Assembly (NCBI GenBank): GCA_029747585.1
Contig: JAPEVF010000048.1
Coordinates: forward strand, 84,825 to 148,824
Length of the DNA stretch: 64,000 nt
Origin: Pleurotus djamor
Lineage: Eukaryota > Basidiomycota > Agaricomycetes > Agaricales > Pleurotaceae
Direction: 5' to 3'
Shown: positions 1-12,437 of the stretch, piece by piece
Layout of the letters: every line of letters begins with the position of its first letter
Numbering within the stretch: the stretch's first letter is position 1
The notes under the pieces: generated by a model
Databases searched by the model: none
Seen by the model: only the letters and a program-made list of their open reading frames with translations
Told to the model about the DNA's origin: nothing
Made by a program: the position numbers and the translations under genes

Positions 1-1564
1 AACCGCGCTGCAAGCTAGCACTAGGGCGTCAACGCGTTCCCACCTCCATTCCTTCAAACACATCCCTCCATCTGCACATCCAAGTCACCGTAGGCTAGCG
101 TCTTCGTAGGCGTCTAATCGGCCACCGAAATGGCGGGAGGTGGGTAGAACGAGTGGGCTTGTTGGACGTCGATGTTGGGGCCTGGTTCCGCAGAAAGAGT
201 CAGCTTGCCAATGAAGTTGACTACCAGAGGGTACGAACCTCCGCGAATTCTGTGGCGTCAGCATCATCACGCACACCCGGGCTCCCACTTCGTTCTTGAT
301 GAAGTTCCACTTCGTACTATCCGTCCGCGTCAGCCGTCGCTGCTATTACCCTCCCTCCGCCATGCCGACTTCTCACCACCTCGGTGGCCAGTCGAATCGC
401 TATCGCTGTCTGAAGCCGATGGTCAGGTCCTTTTGGTTCGAGTTCCTCGCCACGAACTGCCGACTGAATCAGAAAGGAGGAGTAACCGGATTGGTTCTTG
501 ACTTCGGGGATAGCGTTAGCCTCTGAACCGCCTTCGCTCTAGACCAGCTCCATGACGTTGCGCGAGTCCGTCAAATTCTTCGTCTTGAGGATAGCCTGAA
601 CGGTTTGTCCTCCTCTCTCATCATGCCATGTCAGCAGCGATGCCCACACACGGATCCCTCCTTCCCTCCCTCAAGGCATCCAGATAACGCTGCATTCAAG
701 ATGCTCCTGCCTCTTACGCTCCGACTGTGGGTCCCCCACCTGAAAACGGAGAGAGTACGCTACTGAGTAGAGATGCTGAGGTTCGGATTGGTGGGCTGGG
801 GTATCAGCGCTGGATCGAACGGTGGAATCTTCGCCTCCTCCGCCCAGCAAAGTCAGCTCTAGATGGGCGAGGATCATGTGGTGGAGAAAGCCCACTTCAT
901 CTAGACACCTTCTGCCCACCGACACCCATGTCGTCAAAATGACCAACCACCGGCGTCAGCATCGGCGTCAGCTAGACGTACCAAGATCTACACATGGAGG
1001 AGGAAATTGGTAGAACTCCAACCATCACGGATTGCGCATGTTGGACCTGGGGAGCGGTATCAACTTTGGTGAAAGAAAGCCAGAATCGGGCCCAGCGTTC
1101 AATTGAAGAATGAAGCTTGTTTGGCGGTTGTCAATGTCGTCTTCGGGGGACTCAATGATGCTGGTCACGGTCTAGGATTTCTCCCTTGCCCTCGCATCCG
1201 ACTGTCCCGCTCACGACGTGAACAACAACCGAGAGCTCCTTGACCCGTTAAGCGCTACTCTCCCAGCCTCTCCGCGTCGTCGGTCAAGATACCACCGCGG
1301 GCTGTAGCCCAAACCTCAACCTTTCACTCTAGACTGTAGGCGGAGGTGATCTGTGAATAACTTGGAAGTCTGCGGGACGACCACGTAGCACTGCCTGTCC
1401 CTTGTCCTTTTCATCTCTGCGTACACGGACATTCTGCTATGGACTGCCGTGTTGCGATTTATCCCTGTCTCGTGTTCGTTACAAATTCCTCTCTGTCCTC
1501 TTTGTCGTTTTTGACACTTACAATGCTGAAAATTTGTGTACACTTTTGCTTTTGTTCGTTGTAC
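1..1564. other. No supported gene; probably decayed sequence
   Basis: Only short, unrelated open frames are present on both strands and none resembles a known domain. Composition is uneven, with C/T-rich and CGTCAG-rich stretches. A motif containing CCTCGGTGGCC or TTTCGGTGGCC appears near 125-160 (reverse) and 365-405 (forward), so part of this stretch may be a diverged inverted repeat or an old transposon. I see no intact gene. Confidence 0.45.
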
Positions 1565-2544
1565 CAGTGATGTGCTGACCCCTGGTCAATGACTGGGTCA
1601 CGGCGATTGTGGTCAAAGGGTATTGACTTGACTTGACGTTTGACGCGAGAAGAAGGGTCAAGCGCCTATCAAGCGCTGGCCAGTACTTAACCGTCCAACT
1701 TGGACGCACAATGGACGCATTGGATGCGAGTCCGTCAGAATTTGGTCAAAATACTACTCCCGAGTCGGAGTCACAGTAGTCCTCAGATGTCTCAGGCGCG
1801 GTGAGGAAGACGATTAGAACAACTCAATGATTGCTCGACAACGGTGGCAAGTCACGACCGTGGGCTTTCGTCGTTAACTTGCGTGAAGTCGTCGGCTTCT
1901 GCTTTCCGGGTGCTGTACTCTGTCATGAAGGTGGACACTGCTGGTCGTCTCCACAGTTATCGTCGGCGCAAAATTACATTTACCTCTCCATCAGCTCCCT
2001 CGGCCTACTAGCTCTTGCTTCCCTCGGTGCGCTATTGATTGAGAGTTTAGCGGCTAGCCATGTGGTCGAGCTCATTCGGTAATGTTAAAATAATATCAAG
2101 GTTCCCCGCCGCAAGGCTGTTTTCGTCAACAACGTCACTCTGAACCTCATCCCAAACAAATTGATACAATGATCAGGTGGGTTCCATCAACCACAAGTAT
2201 TGAAGTTACGGTGCCATATGTGAAAGAACGTGACATAGCCAAAGCGCACCGCGCAACCATAGGCTCCGGACACTGGTGGTTCCACGGCTTGAGGCTCCCC
2301 AATCGTCCGACAATCTTGTGGCAACTGTGTGCGATCCTTCTAACAGCCTCCAGTATGCAAAGGGACTAACTGCTACTATGACAGAAGGGACGAAGATAAA
2401 CGACCTTTACAAAGTGCTGTATATAAATAAACATTCAATTGTGCTTGACCCCTCCTCGACGTCAAGACTTCTTGACCTTGACTTGACTGACCCCATTGAC
2501 TAGGGGTCACGTCAAAGGGGGGNTCACGTCAAGGCACATCACTG
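1565..2544. mobile_element. Candidate non-autonomous DNA transposon (hAT-like ends)
   Basis: The ends carry an 11 bp perfect inverted repeat: CAGTGATGTGC at 1565-1575 and its reverse complement at 2534-2544. Inside each terminus is a second diverged inverted block built on TGACCCCTxGTCAATG (1576-1600 and about 2490-2516). TTGACTTGAC-type subterminal repeats occur on both sides. A terminus beginning CAG with a purine/G-rich start fits the hAT superfamily, but no 8 bp target-site duplication is visible. The interior holds only short frames (for example 1831-2082) with no transposase motif, so the element is non-autonomous or decayed. Confidence 0.5.
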
Positions 2545-2757
2545 AAGCAGACAAGAACCAGAAGGTTGCAAGTGTGTCGAGGTCAACGATAGCGGTCATT
2601 CTTGTTCGCGCTTCTGGACTCAGCAAGATTGTAAGGTCATGAGATTACTTTGAGTGTACGTTACACGCAATTTCGAGAAGATGTTGGAAAGGAAGTGAGA
2701 TTCATGTGGCAGGCGCCCGTTATCGAAAGCGAAGTTACAATGAGCGTCTAAATCATC

Positions 2758-4159
2758 ATGTCTTCTACTGCCCTCCAGTCGTTCAATCTCGCGAACGACA
2801 TCCTCGAGGTCTCTCCGCAGGATCAAATATACAAATTCGATGCCGAAGAAAACAAGAGAATAAATCGTGAATCACCATGGTCCAATGAGTAAGTTATCTC
2901 TCTGCTGGTTGTGGATCCCTATTTACGATCTTAGTCCACATTATTTCAAGTCATGCAAGATATCTGCCGTCGCGCTCATCAAAATGGTACAAGAAATCTG
3001 GAACTACGCGTAGATACTACGAGCTGATGCGTGAAATCTCAGGTTATCCACGCCCGCTCTGGTGTGCCGCACGAGATCATGGGGCTCATGCAAGGCAAGG
3101 TCGTAGGGAATTCCATCGTTATCATGGACTCTTTTGCGCTCCCAGTCCAAGGAACGGAGACCCGTGTGAATGCAGCGAATGAGGCGAACGAGTACATGGT
3201 GGAGTACATCAGTGGAAGTGAGAAGGTGAGTCATTGTCGTTGTCGTGATCTCTTTGTAAGTATATCTGACGATAACTACTTAGGCTGGACGACTAGAACA
3301 TGCCATTGGATGGTACCATTCCCACCCAGGATACGGATGCTGGCTCTCTGGTATTGATGTCAATACCCAGATGAACAACCAGAAATTCCAAGATCCCTTC
3401 ATCGCAGTTGTCATCGATCCCAATCGCACTATCTCGGCTGGCAAAGTCGATATTGGCGCGTTCAGAACATATCCAGAGAACTATACGCCAACCGGCGCAG
3501 CAGGTGGTGGCTCAGAGTGGCAGAGCATCCCACTGAGCAAGATTGAGGATTTCGGTGTCCACGCCAACCAGTATTATCAAGTCGAAGTCGAGATATTCAA
3601 ATCAAGCTTGGACAATGAGCTATTGGGAATGTTGTGGAATAAATACTGGGTCAACACGCTCAGTCAGAGCCCCTTGATTTCGGTGGGTTTGCACAGGCTT
3701 TGAATGTTGCATCGTCTCCTAACTGAGGGCTGTAGAATCGCGCCTACGCTGTCTCCCAGCTGTCTGATTTCCATCAGAAGCTTTCCAAAGCCCAAGCAAC
3801 TGTACACGCAACACGCGCTGTACCCCCTCTTACCGCCAAGGAAAAGGAAGGAAAGGTGAGCCCTACAGTTTCTTCCAAGGCTTCGTGCGTTAACAGCGCC
3901 CACAGCAGAAGGAAAAGGAAGAGAAGAAGCGCGAGGACAACCAACTTACGAAGAGTGTCCGGGACAGGTAAGTTCCACCCTTGAGATGCTTCCACGACTT
4001 CTCAAATAACATCTCGTTCGCAGTACGAAAATCGCGGTAGAAGCCCAACACGGTCTGATCGCCCAGGTGCTAAAGGACGTCATCTTCTCCATGCGTCCGA
4101 AGACGGAAGCCGCTGCGCAGGTTGGAGAAGTTGTAGACACATCCATGGTCATTGGTTGA
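2758..4159 (+). CDS. CSN5: COP9 signalosome subunit 5 (JAMM deneddylase)
   Basis: This is the catalytic subunit of the COP9 signalosome, which removes NEDD8/Rub1 from cullins and so tunes SCF ubiquitin ligases. Spliced exons begin [20 protein letters not shown]. Exon 2 carries [18 protein letters not shown] and exon 3 [17 protein letters not shown] with the catalytic Glu. After the next intron comes the JAMM zinc site [16 protein letters not shown] (HxHx7Sx2D). Introns start at 2889, near 2990 and at 3225, all GT-AG. A further intron follows LSQSPLIS near 3680, and the C-terminal part ([15 protein letters not shown] and a K/E-rich stretch) runs to a TGA at 4157. Length and order match the family. 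The neighbouring F-box expansion makes a functional link to SCF regulation plausible, but nothing in the sequence shows one. Confidence 0.93.
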
Positions 4160-4377
4160 ACTGTATACTCACATTTCTGTACATTAGTCACGAATTACCC
4201 TTGGTAACAACTTGTAGACGATTTTGAGACGATTAGGACTCAGAGTGACTTACTTACCGTTCTTGAAGTATTCAGGAGGTGAATCCCGTGACTCAGGGGC
4301 TTCCTCCCATGATATTCGCGGTGCTCCGACAGACCGGCACCGGGTCAGTTCCGCTCACTCTTTCCTCTTCGTCCACG

Positions 4378-5398
4378 ATGAGGCCATCTGCTGCTCGTCT
4401 ACTCAACATTCTCGTCCCAGTGAAGCGGTGAGATTGCTACAGTTCCCAAAGGATACCCCCAAGCTTACTTACTAGAACAGGGCCGTAGACTATGCAGTCA
4501 AGATTCGCGTCAACCCCCAACAAACTGGCATTGATACCAATGTCAAACACTCAATGGTGCGGTGTCCGTCATAGATTTGCAAGTCCAAACTAACGACTAT
4601 GTTTCTTGCTGATAGAACCCCTTCGATGAAATAGGTGCGTTCTCTCGGGACTTTCATATCATTTTGCTTGTTCACATGTCATCTCAGCGGTCGAGGAAGC
4701 TGTTCGCCTACGTGAAAAGCTAAAGGAGAAAGTATCATCCATTAAAGTCGTTACCATCGGTCCACCGAAATCTGCCGAGACACTACGAACAGGTCTAGCC
4801 ATGGGTGCAGACGCAGCTATTCATGTCGAAATCCCCGAATCCGCACCCGCTCCGGAACCACTTGGCGTAGCCAAAGCTCTTCGTGGAGTCATCTCGAAGC
4901 AAAAGGACGGAGTGGATATCGTGATTTTGGGGAAACAAGCTATTGACGATGATGCTGGTCAGACCGGACAGATGCTCGCGGGTTTGTTGGGCTGGTCACA
5001 AGCGACTTTTGCTTCGAAGGTGGAGATTGACGTTGAGAAGAAGGAAGCTACGGTGTTGCGTGAGATTGACGGTGGCTCCGAGGAAGTCCGGTGTCGTTTG
5101 CCAGTGGTCATTACCACTGACCTACGCCTCAACGGTACGTTCAGACTAGTTATCCGCCCCACATTGCTAGAGTGACGCCATCCTCTCAGAACCCCGATAC
5201 GCATCCCTTCCGAACATCATGAAGGCGAAAAAGAAGCCAGTCGAGATGCTCACACCAGCTGACCTCGGCGTTGATCTCACCCCTCGTCTTCAAACACTAA
5301 AAGTCAGTGAACCTCCCAAACGCGTTGGAGGCGCCAAAGTAGAGAACGTCGACCAACTTGTGCAAAAACTGAAGGAAGCTGGATTCACTGCTGCATGA
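4378..5398 (+). CDS. ETFB: Electron transfer flavoprotein beta subunit
   Basis: Mitochondrial ETF accepts electrons from acyl-CoA dehydrogenases, including glutaryl-CoA dehydrogenase, and passes them to ETF:ubiquinone oxidoreductase. The protein starts [17 protein letters not shown]. After an intron it continues [11 protein letters not shown], then [19 protein letters not shown], then the core with [20 protein letters not shown] and the nucleotide-binding region [20 protein letters not shown]. The C-terminal exon has the family signature [19 protein letters not shown] and ends [10 protein letters not shown]. Four GT-AG introns (after 4430, near 4557, near 4636 and near 5135) restore one frame. 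It lies 218 bp downstream of CSN5 on the same strand. Like other ETF beta subunits it lacks a long presequence. Confidence 0.93.
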
Positions 5399-5623
5399 AC
5401 CGTGCTTTAGATGTCAGTATAGGTTATATGGTCTAGTATCATCAATAATATACTGTACAGCAGTGAGTTGGGTTAACTACTTGCGAATAATAAGTCCGAG
5501 GGAGTATTCAAACAGATTACTAGGTAACAAAGCTTCATCAGTACCGGAGAATAAGTGGATGCATGAGGTGGGTAGAGAGCGAGTGTGGTTGGGTCGAAGG
5601 TCAGGAGGACAAGAAAGTCCAGT

Positions 5624-8600
5624 CTATACAGCAGCAGCCGGTGTTCCCTCAGTATGAATACCCTTGGGAGAAATCAGTTTTATGCGGTGATGGCGAAGCC
5701 AGAAGGACCAACGGACCTTAGAACGGCAAGCTGGGCAATTGTTGCGGCCCGTTTGGAGCCATCTATCCACACAATCCTTGTGGAACGCGTGTTTACATGT
5801 CATCACCCGGACATTATCCTCGGGTGCGTAGTCGTCGAGGCAAACCAAACACTATGGGAACAACTGTTATGAAGGTATTGCCAAGGATGAACAGTGGATA
5901 TACGCACGCGATCGACGCAGTTCGAGGATATTTTACCACTTTGTTCAAATTCTGACAAGCGAGACGCTGGGATGATTTCGAGATTCGATTTCTCAATCTC
6001 CTCCTTCGAAACCGTTGGAGGTTTGACTTGACCAAGAAGCTCGGCCAGTTCCCTGTATACTGTGATAAACACACACCCAGAGATACGCAAAAGAATTTGC
6101 TTACAACAAGGCCTCAAATGAGTCGAAGTCATTGAATGTTTGTGTGACAATATTGTGGTCGGGTGGGTAGTAACCTGCACAGAATGAGATGCAGAAGGCG
6201 AGGTTAAGATGAAAAATGCTTACCTCCGATGACATAGATCAAGAACGTCCTCGACCCAAGTGCATCACTGGGAGGTCTTGGGTGGGGAGATGGACTCCTT
6301 CGACCACCAGGTCTTAGATTTCTCAGAACATTAGCGGCACGCGCATGCCAGCTGCGACCGCGAACATTACGATTGAAAGGATCGGCGCTTCCTGGAAGAG
6401 CATTCGGGTCTGGTTCCTGCACATGCGACAACGGTGTGTCGTCAGGATCCCCAGGCGTAGCCCCTTCATCGAGGAACTCTTCGTCGGGTGAGGGTTCTGG
6501 CTGCCATGTCGGAGGTGTGTTGACAGACTGCAAGCCAACTACTACGACAGGGATGACCATTGGTGGATTTGTAGGCGGTGGTGGAGGAGAGGCTGGTGTT
6601 TCGGAGGGGTTGGGAGTGTCGGATGAACTTGTAGAGGGAGCGGCAACATTGTTGAAGGGTGTTTCGGATGTGGGAGGCGGCGGCGTGGGGATAGTTGGTG
6701 ATTGAGGTGGAGAGGTAGCTGCTGCCTGAGGCCTCGGGGCAGGTATCGCAGGGAATCTATAGAATCTCCACCAATTAATGCGCCCTGGTATCGTGGATTG
6801 TGACGTTGCGTTAGCTGCGTCACTTGGCTGGTCTGCCATGGATTCGTCCAACGGATGTACAGCAGGAGGTTCCTCTGTTTCTGAGTCGTCTGACTCGGAA
6901 TCACTGACTTCAAGCAGGGGGGGNAAGATCCTCATCTTCATTATCATCTTCATGGACGCTTGTCTGGGGAGAAGGTACACGGAGGGGAGCATCGACATTT
7001 GTTGGTTCGGGTTCCACGGGTGAGGCTTGGACGGGAGCAATCGGTGGACTTGGATCTGAGCCGGGTGCGCTCGTCGTAGGTTGTGTCAAGGCAATACGAA
7101 GGTCTACCTGGAGATCGATGAGGAACCTCTCAAAGCTACCCTCNGGCGGCAAGTCGTTCGCTGGTGGCGGGGCAGTNGNTGGGGGAGATGGNGGCGGGGG
7201 TGCTGACTCTGAGTCGCTGGCGCTATTGTTGTTGGGCTCTGCCAGACCCAAACCAGCATTGAACGCTCTGGCCATTTCTGCGAGCATGGTCTCCCTGGGA
7301 TCTAAGGGCGGACGGCTGAGCGATGCAATGGGATCACTGGATTCGTCGGCAGCTTCACTTGAAAGCCCAGGATGACCTCTGAGGCCGAATCGCTCTCTAA
7401 AGCTGCCCCAAACATTTCTCATCCTCTCCGAACGGGTAGCATCAGCTTGAAAACGAGGAGGATCCACGAAGGGAGTAGGAGTGGATGATGGGCGCGCAAA
7501 CAATGGACCATTGGGCATAGAAGCTGAGGGGAGTGGTGCGCTTGGTTCCGTGAGTCCGCGGTTCACTATTGGGTCAGCCGAACCTGTAAGTAACGAGGCA
7601 GCTGTGGCGGCAGCAGCAACACTTGAGGAAAGATAGTATGAATCAGTGTCTAGTCCATCCTTGAAGATTAGTAGAGGCAACACACCTAAGCAGAGTGCCC
7701 AGGACATCAATGCTGCTGGAAGATATAACACGGGGGGTATTTGGTGATGGAGGGGATCGAGGTTCTGATGTAGAAACCGAGGGTTCTTGGGGTGCAGAGG
7801 TTTCGTCGGTAGATGAAGGGGATGGTTCGATTGTATTGTTTGTAGAAGGTTGGTTGGGGGGTTGAGATGAAGGAGTGGTAGGATTGGCATGATCGCCCCA
7901 TATAGACGACGGCCGTGAATTGCTTGAGCTTATGGGTCTGGGGCGGAGGAGCGATGAGAGACGGTTTCTTTGAGCATCAGTTCCAGCTTGCGAAGGGGGA
8001 CGTGATATTGAAGGAGGGGTGTTTGCATCACTGAGATCATTGTTTCTCTCAGGGTTCACAGATGGGGAGGCATCCGTCGGCCGGTGGATGGTATCGGAGG
8101 TGTGCACGACGCCTTGAACGACTACAAGTGTGCCCGGGGGAGGGAACTGTCGTGCTTGAGGCTGGGGCTGGGCGGGAATAGTGGGGACTGTTGTCTGTTC
8201 CTGTGGAATGGCGATGGGTGTTGGAACACCATCCGAGCTAGTCACGGAAGCTTCGGGAATTCGGGCTATTGGTTCAACCATGACACTCGTGGATGGTTCA
8301 TTGGCGATTGTTGGTTCGTTGGAGCTAGAAGCGGGGACATAGTCGTTCGTAACTGCAAGTAAGTCTGGTACATCCATCGAAGGTTGTAGATGCGCTTCGG
8401 CAACAGAGGGCTCTGTCAACGGAGCGACCTGTTCCGAGGGCTTTTCTAGCAGAGTTGTGGGTGAGGTCTGAATGTTGTCATTGGACTCATCCAAGTCCCT
8501 GGAGCGTGTATCCAAGTCTGGACGAGCCCTCGACCATCGGCGCGAGCTTCGCCATGGCCTCCGTGACTTGGCCTCGCTTGCGCCTGTCGGATTTTCCTCT

Positions 8601-8791
8601 TGCACGTCGGGCGAGCCATCATATCGAGGCCTGACTACGTTGAGGAGGCTCCGACGAAATGAAGATTTGCTGGATCGTTTCTGCTGCCGCGAAGTGTTGC
8701 TGAGTTCATTGGGGGTCGTCGGTGCCGAAGTAGAAGATGATGAGGCTACAGGAGGTTGTTCAGGCGCACGACGTGAAGCGGTTTGGCCCAT
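5624..8791 (-). CDS. RING-H2 E3 ubiquitin ligase with low-complexity N-terminus and myristoylation motif
   Basis: Probable ubiquitin ligase of roughly 950-990 residues. It starts MGQTASRR; Gly2 plus Ser6 and adjacent basic residues fit an N-myristoylation signal, suggesting membrane attachment. Residues up to about 850 are Ser/Pro/Thr-rich and disordered, apart from a short hydrophobic stretch (SWALCLGVLPLLIF) at an intron boundary near 7700. After FLIYVIGG comes a conserved tail, YYPPDHNIVTQTFNDFDSFE, then ELAELLGQVKPPTVSKEEI. The last exon gives a complete RING-H2: CLVCLDDYAPEDNVRVMTC, then KHAFHKDCVDRW, then CPACR, so C-x2-C, H/H and C-x2-C are all present. The exon joint near 5860-5900 is needed to bring the first Cys pair in. 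Several Ns fall in the disordered region (6924, 7144-7191). The exact edge of the intron near 7680-7720 is unclear. Confidence 0.82.
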
Positions 8792-8994
8792 TCCCTGACA
8801 ACGGACGGGGTTGCGATGAGAAAGAGATGATGGTGGTCAGAGGGAGAGATGAGGACACTCTTCTTTGTGACTGTGATCGCCCCAGCCAGTCGAAATAAGC
8901 GCCTCAGTCATCTCCACACAGCAAGTCCAAATCCGGGTTACTTTCTCGTTGTCACTACATACCACATTACACTNTTATTGCCTTGGACGTAGGA

Positions 8995-11900
8995 CTATCT
9001 ATGCGACTGGTAGAACGTCGACAACATCTTGACACCCTTCCCGAAACTATCAGGGATTTGATAATGAGGTTGAATCCACTTCGACAGTTTGTGGGTAATC
9101 GTCGCATTCCGGTATCTTCTGTCNAGGAAAATCAGCGCNGCCCAATCATTTTGATGNCTGATNGCTCGACCTGCAACGATGAGAANAGAAACAGTGGTGG
9201 GCACATGTTGAAAGACCCACCAATACTCTGATTAACACTATTCATACANATATTCTCATACANCTCAGAGCCGGCGTCCTTACCGCCCGTGTTCAACTTT
9301 CTTCTGACGAACTTCATACGTTCCTGNAGTTCCGATGAACCAAGGTTTGGGAACGGAAGGCCAATGATAATCACAGCCCTGGCTAGATCATCAGAGAAGT
9401 TGAGGCCTTCTGACAATTTTGCNCCTATGACCGCGAATAATAGTGCCCCATTCGTCGTTGATGAATCCTGGATGATCACGTTGNAGGGCGAGACAAGAGG
9501 ACATAATTAAGCGAACCTTTGATGCAATGACATCNCCATACTCTCTGAGNGTTGATTCGACTTGCGTAGACTCTTCGGGTTCGTAGAATATCTAGGCTGT
9601 GGTCAGACTGAAGAGCCCTTTGGATGCGAATCTTCACACCTGCTTCCGTTGTGCGAGTCTAGATATTGTTCCATTTTTGTCCCAAAGCGCCCGCGCTCTC
9701 GCCAAAAAGCCGTAGGAAGGGAAGAAGACAACTGTCCCAGCAGGTAGTATCCGACACAAGTTCACGAGAACATGGCCAAGATCAGCGACCTATCCATCAT
9801 NCTCAGTCCCCTGGCGGCCCCTGATTCGACAGGACATACCACTTTCTCGTTCTGTTGCTGCTCGGCTCGATAATCGAGCTCCGCGCCAGAAGGTCCGCTA
9901 CCGATCGCAACGGCCAACAAATTAGACTTGGGCATGATATGCCCGCAGCTAAAGGTGGATATCCTATCCTTGTTGACAGCGTAGAATAACTGGCCGATTA
10001 TGTCCGACATCTACGACCCACAATGATCAGCAAAGATTCGGAACGGAACGCAGGGAACATACGGGAGACATTGTTCCTCCGGCAAGGATGACGGCACGGC
10101 TCGCTTCGATTACTTCCATGAACGGGGGTGCAGGGTTGAGAGGTTGATATTTGATCTCGACGCCGTCTGAAGTCGAGGATAGTGTCACGCAACCATCTAC
10201 AGGGCCGTCCATCAACTATGCGCAGGACAACAAGAGGAGGAATTACCGTCATTAGCAGCGACCAACGCAACGATGAGAGACTCGACATTCTGCAAGGGCG
10301 GTAACGTGGAATTGGGTGCCTTGGGTGTCTTCTCTGTCTGGGACTTCGTGTCGGAATTACAGGCATCATTATACTTTGAAATTTTCTTAGCGATCTGTCA
10401 GGAAACGGAGTTTAGTGAGACCAACAACCAAACGCTCAGGACAAGTCAGTGTACTTTGCTTTTCCGCAGATATGCCTCAATCTCCAAGAAATTGAAGCCC
10501 GCGACGTTCTTACCGACCCGCGTAAGTAACTCCGCAGATGTCATGGTCTCCGTCTTTGTCCTCGTCTTTGATTTGTGTATTGAATTTTCCCATTCAGCGA
10601 GGTACTCCTTTAATGACTTCATGAATGTTACCAGCCGCTTCAGATGCAGCATGTGGTACGCGAGGAGCCTGGTGCGGAATTTGGCAACATAGTGACATAC
10701 TTGAGCAAACGCCGAGTTCAAGGCATTGGAGGTTACGCGAACGCTGGTGACGGAAAGCAATGTTGAGATAAGATCTGACGAAGGTAAGGGATCAGGAGGG
10801 CCGAGGAAGATATAGCGTGTCACTGACTGTGCGCCTCGTCAATTATGACGACTTGACCGCGGAGGTCGATGCCCAAGGCTTCGCGAGAACCTTTGTGAAG
10901 GAGGAGGTTGTACGGGAGGGTTACTAGCTACATCATCAAGATTAGAGCGTTCAAACAAGAACCATGTGTTTAGACACAGTACCTCAGCTTGCGGAATTGC
11001 TTGACGCGACCCAAAGTATGGACATGTACCAGTTGCCGATCCAGCCTCCGCTAGTTCTTCAATATCTTTGGGCGTGGCCTAGAAGATGGCGTCAGTCGCG
11101 TGTGGTGGCTTCACCATCGTTGGCTTACCAGTATCTGATCGCGTAATTGGATCATCTTTGCATCTTCATCAGGAGGGGGTAAGTGGGGACATCGTTTGCT
11201 CCCCTTCTCTTGAGAGAGTCACCTCAGCTTCAAGACCATCCAGGTAATGAGTACTCTCACCTTCCAGAAGGTCACGACATTTGTCGTCCAAATCGCCCCG
11301 ACTCCTCTTCAGGTCGTCATTGATACATAGTTGCTTACGCGAGCCCAATGCCACAGTTGGGGGTAGCAAGGCGCTGCTGGAGTCGTCAATCGCGTCTTCA
11401 GCCGGGCGTTTACCACAAGAAGCGGTCGAATGTTCATTGATGCTTGATATCGTTGTATGAAGTTTAAGGCGTCGGAGTTCAGGCACGACTTGACTCAGTT
11501 GTGAATGGGTACGGGAAGCGTAGTAGATTTTGGTTGTATGTGGTACGTCAGAGGTGTCGTCCCACCGTCTGTTTTTGCCGTTACCTTCGAGTCTGGGAGC
11601 AATCAGTGGAGTTCAAGACAAGGGCATAAGCAGTGCACTTGTTCATCAATGCTCTCACACTGGGTGAGATATTGTCATCAGACTCTATGTCTTCATCGGG
11701 CAAAAACGCATCTTCATCCAACGGAGCCTCTTTTACCACAGGTTCGGCAAGTCTCTAGTGTGAGTGAGTCAGCCAGCTTTGTATAAGATACATTTACGCA
11801 CAGGTCGTTTCCTAGCCCTCGCCCTAGACATTCGAAGTAATGACTCCTCACGCTTTCGTGCAGCAAGGAGACGTTCTTGTATTTCCTGCTCGTCTGCTTC

Positions 11901-12314
11901 AATTTCGCGTACCAGTCGAAGTCTTGTCTGTTCTGCCACCCAGTCCGGTGTACCTGAGGGCAACGTCCCGTTTGATAACACGTTGTATAACTCAAGGATG
12001 TCGCGTCACATACCATCAGCAACTTGAATTGAATCAAGTTTTCCCTTCTTGGCGCGTTGCTTTTCATCAAGCAGCCATGTTAATGAGGTGCAGAGTAGGC
12101 TCAGAGTTTTACCCTACGTGAGGGTACATTAGACAGTCTGTGGCAAGCGTTATCACGAAACTTGTACCGTGCCAGTAGGACTTTCAACAATTGCCACCTT
12201 CGCTTGTTCAATTGCATCATAGACATGTTTCATGAGATCGACTTGTATTGGGTATGGAGGATCATAAGGAAAAGCAGGGAAAGCGTTGGGTGTCGAAAGA
12301 GTTAGGGAAGACAT
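8995..12314 (-). CDS. CHL1: CHL1/DDX11-type Fe-S DNA helicase
   Basis: Superfamily 2 XPD-like 5'-3' DNA helicase acting in sister-chromatid cohesion and replication-fork repair. The start [20 protein letters not shown] is followed by [20 protein letters not shown] and a Walker A (VESPTGTGK) interrupted by an intron. Next come a charged insert ([20 protein letters not shown]) and [12 protein letters not shown]. Four cysteines of the Fe-S domain are visible: LCIN, DDKC, a Cys in the [12 protein letters not shown] stretch, and [10 protein letters not shown]. The DEAH box reads [10 protein letters not shown] near 10840. Motifs [20 protein letters not shown] and the C-terminal [27 protein letters not shown] and VNQSIGRAI follow. 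It ends [21 protein letters not shown]. It has many introns, and Ns at 9124-9550 and 9801 blur some residues. Confidence 0.9.
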
Positions 12315-12437
12315 GAGAGAGTAAATTACTGGATGAAGACTGAGACTAGCACCGAGGCGCGAAGATTGAAGGGAACGTGATTTTCACGTGAAAAAGCCCC
12401 TGGATTTGACAGGGGATGAGTCCTACCAGCAACGGGG

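Noticed and set aside
433..450. GGTTCGAGTTCC, resembling a tRNA B box
   Set aside because: No A box or cloverleaf could be built around it.
6373..6705. Gly/Val-rich plus-strand frame
   Set aside because: Antisense to the Pro/Ser-rich region of the RING gene; low-complexity reverse translation only.
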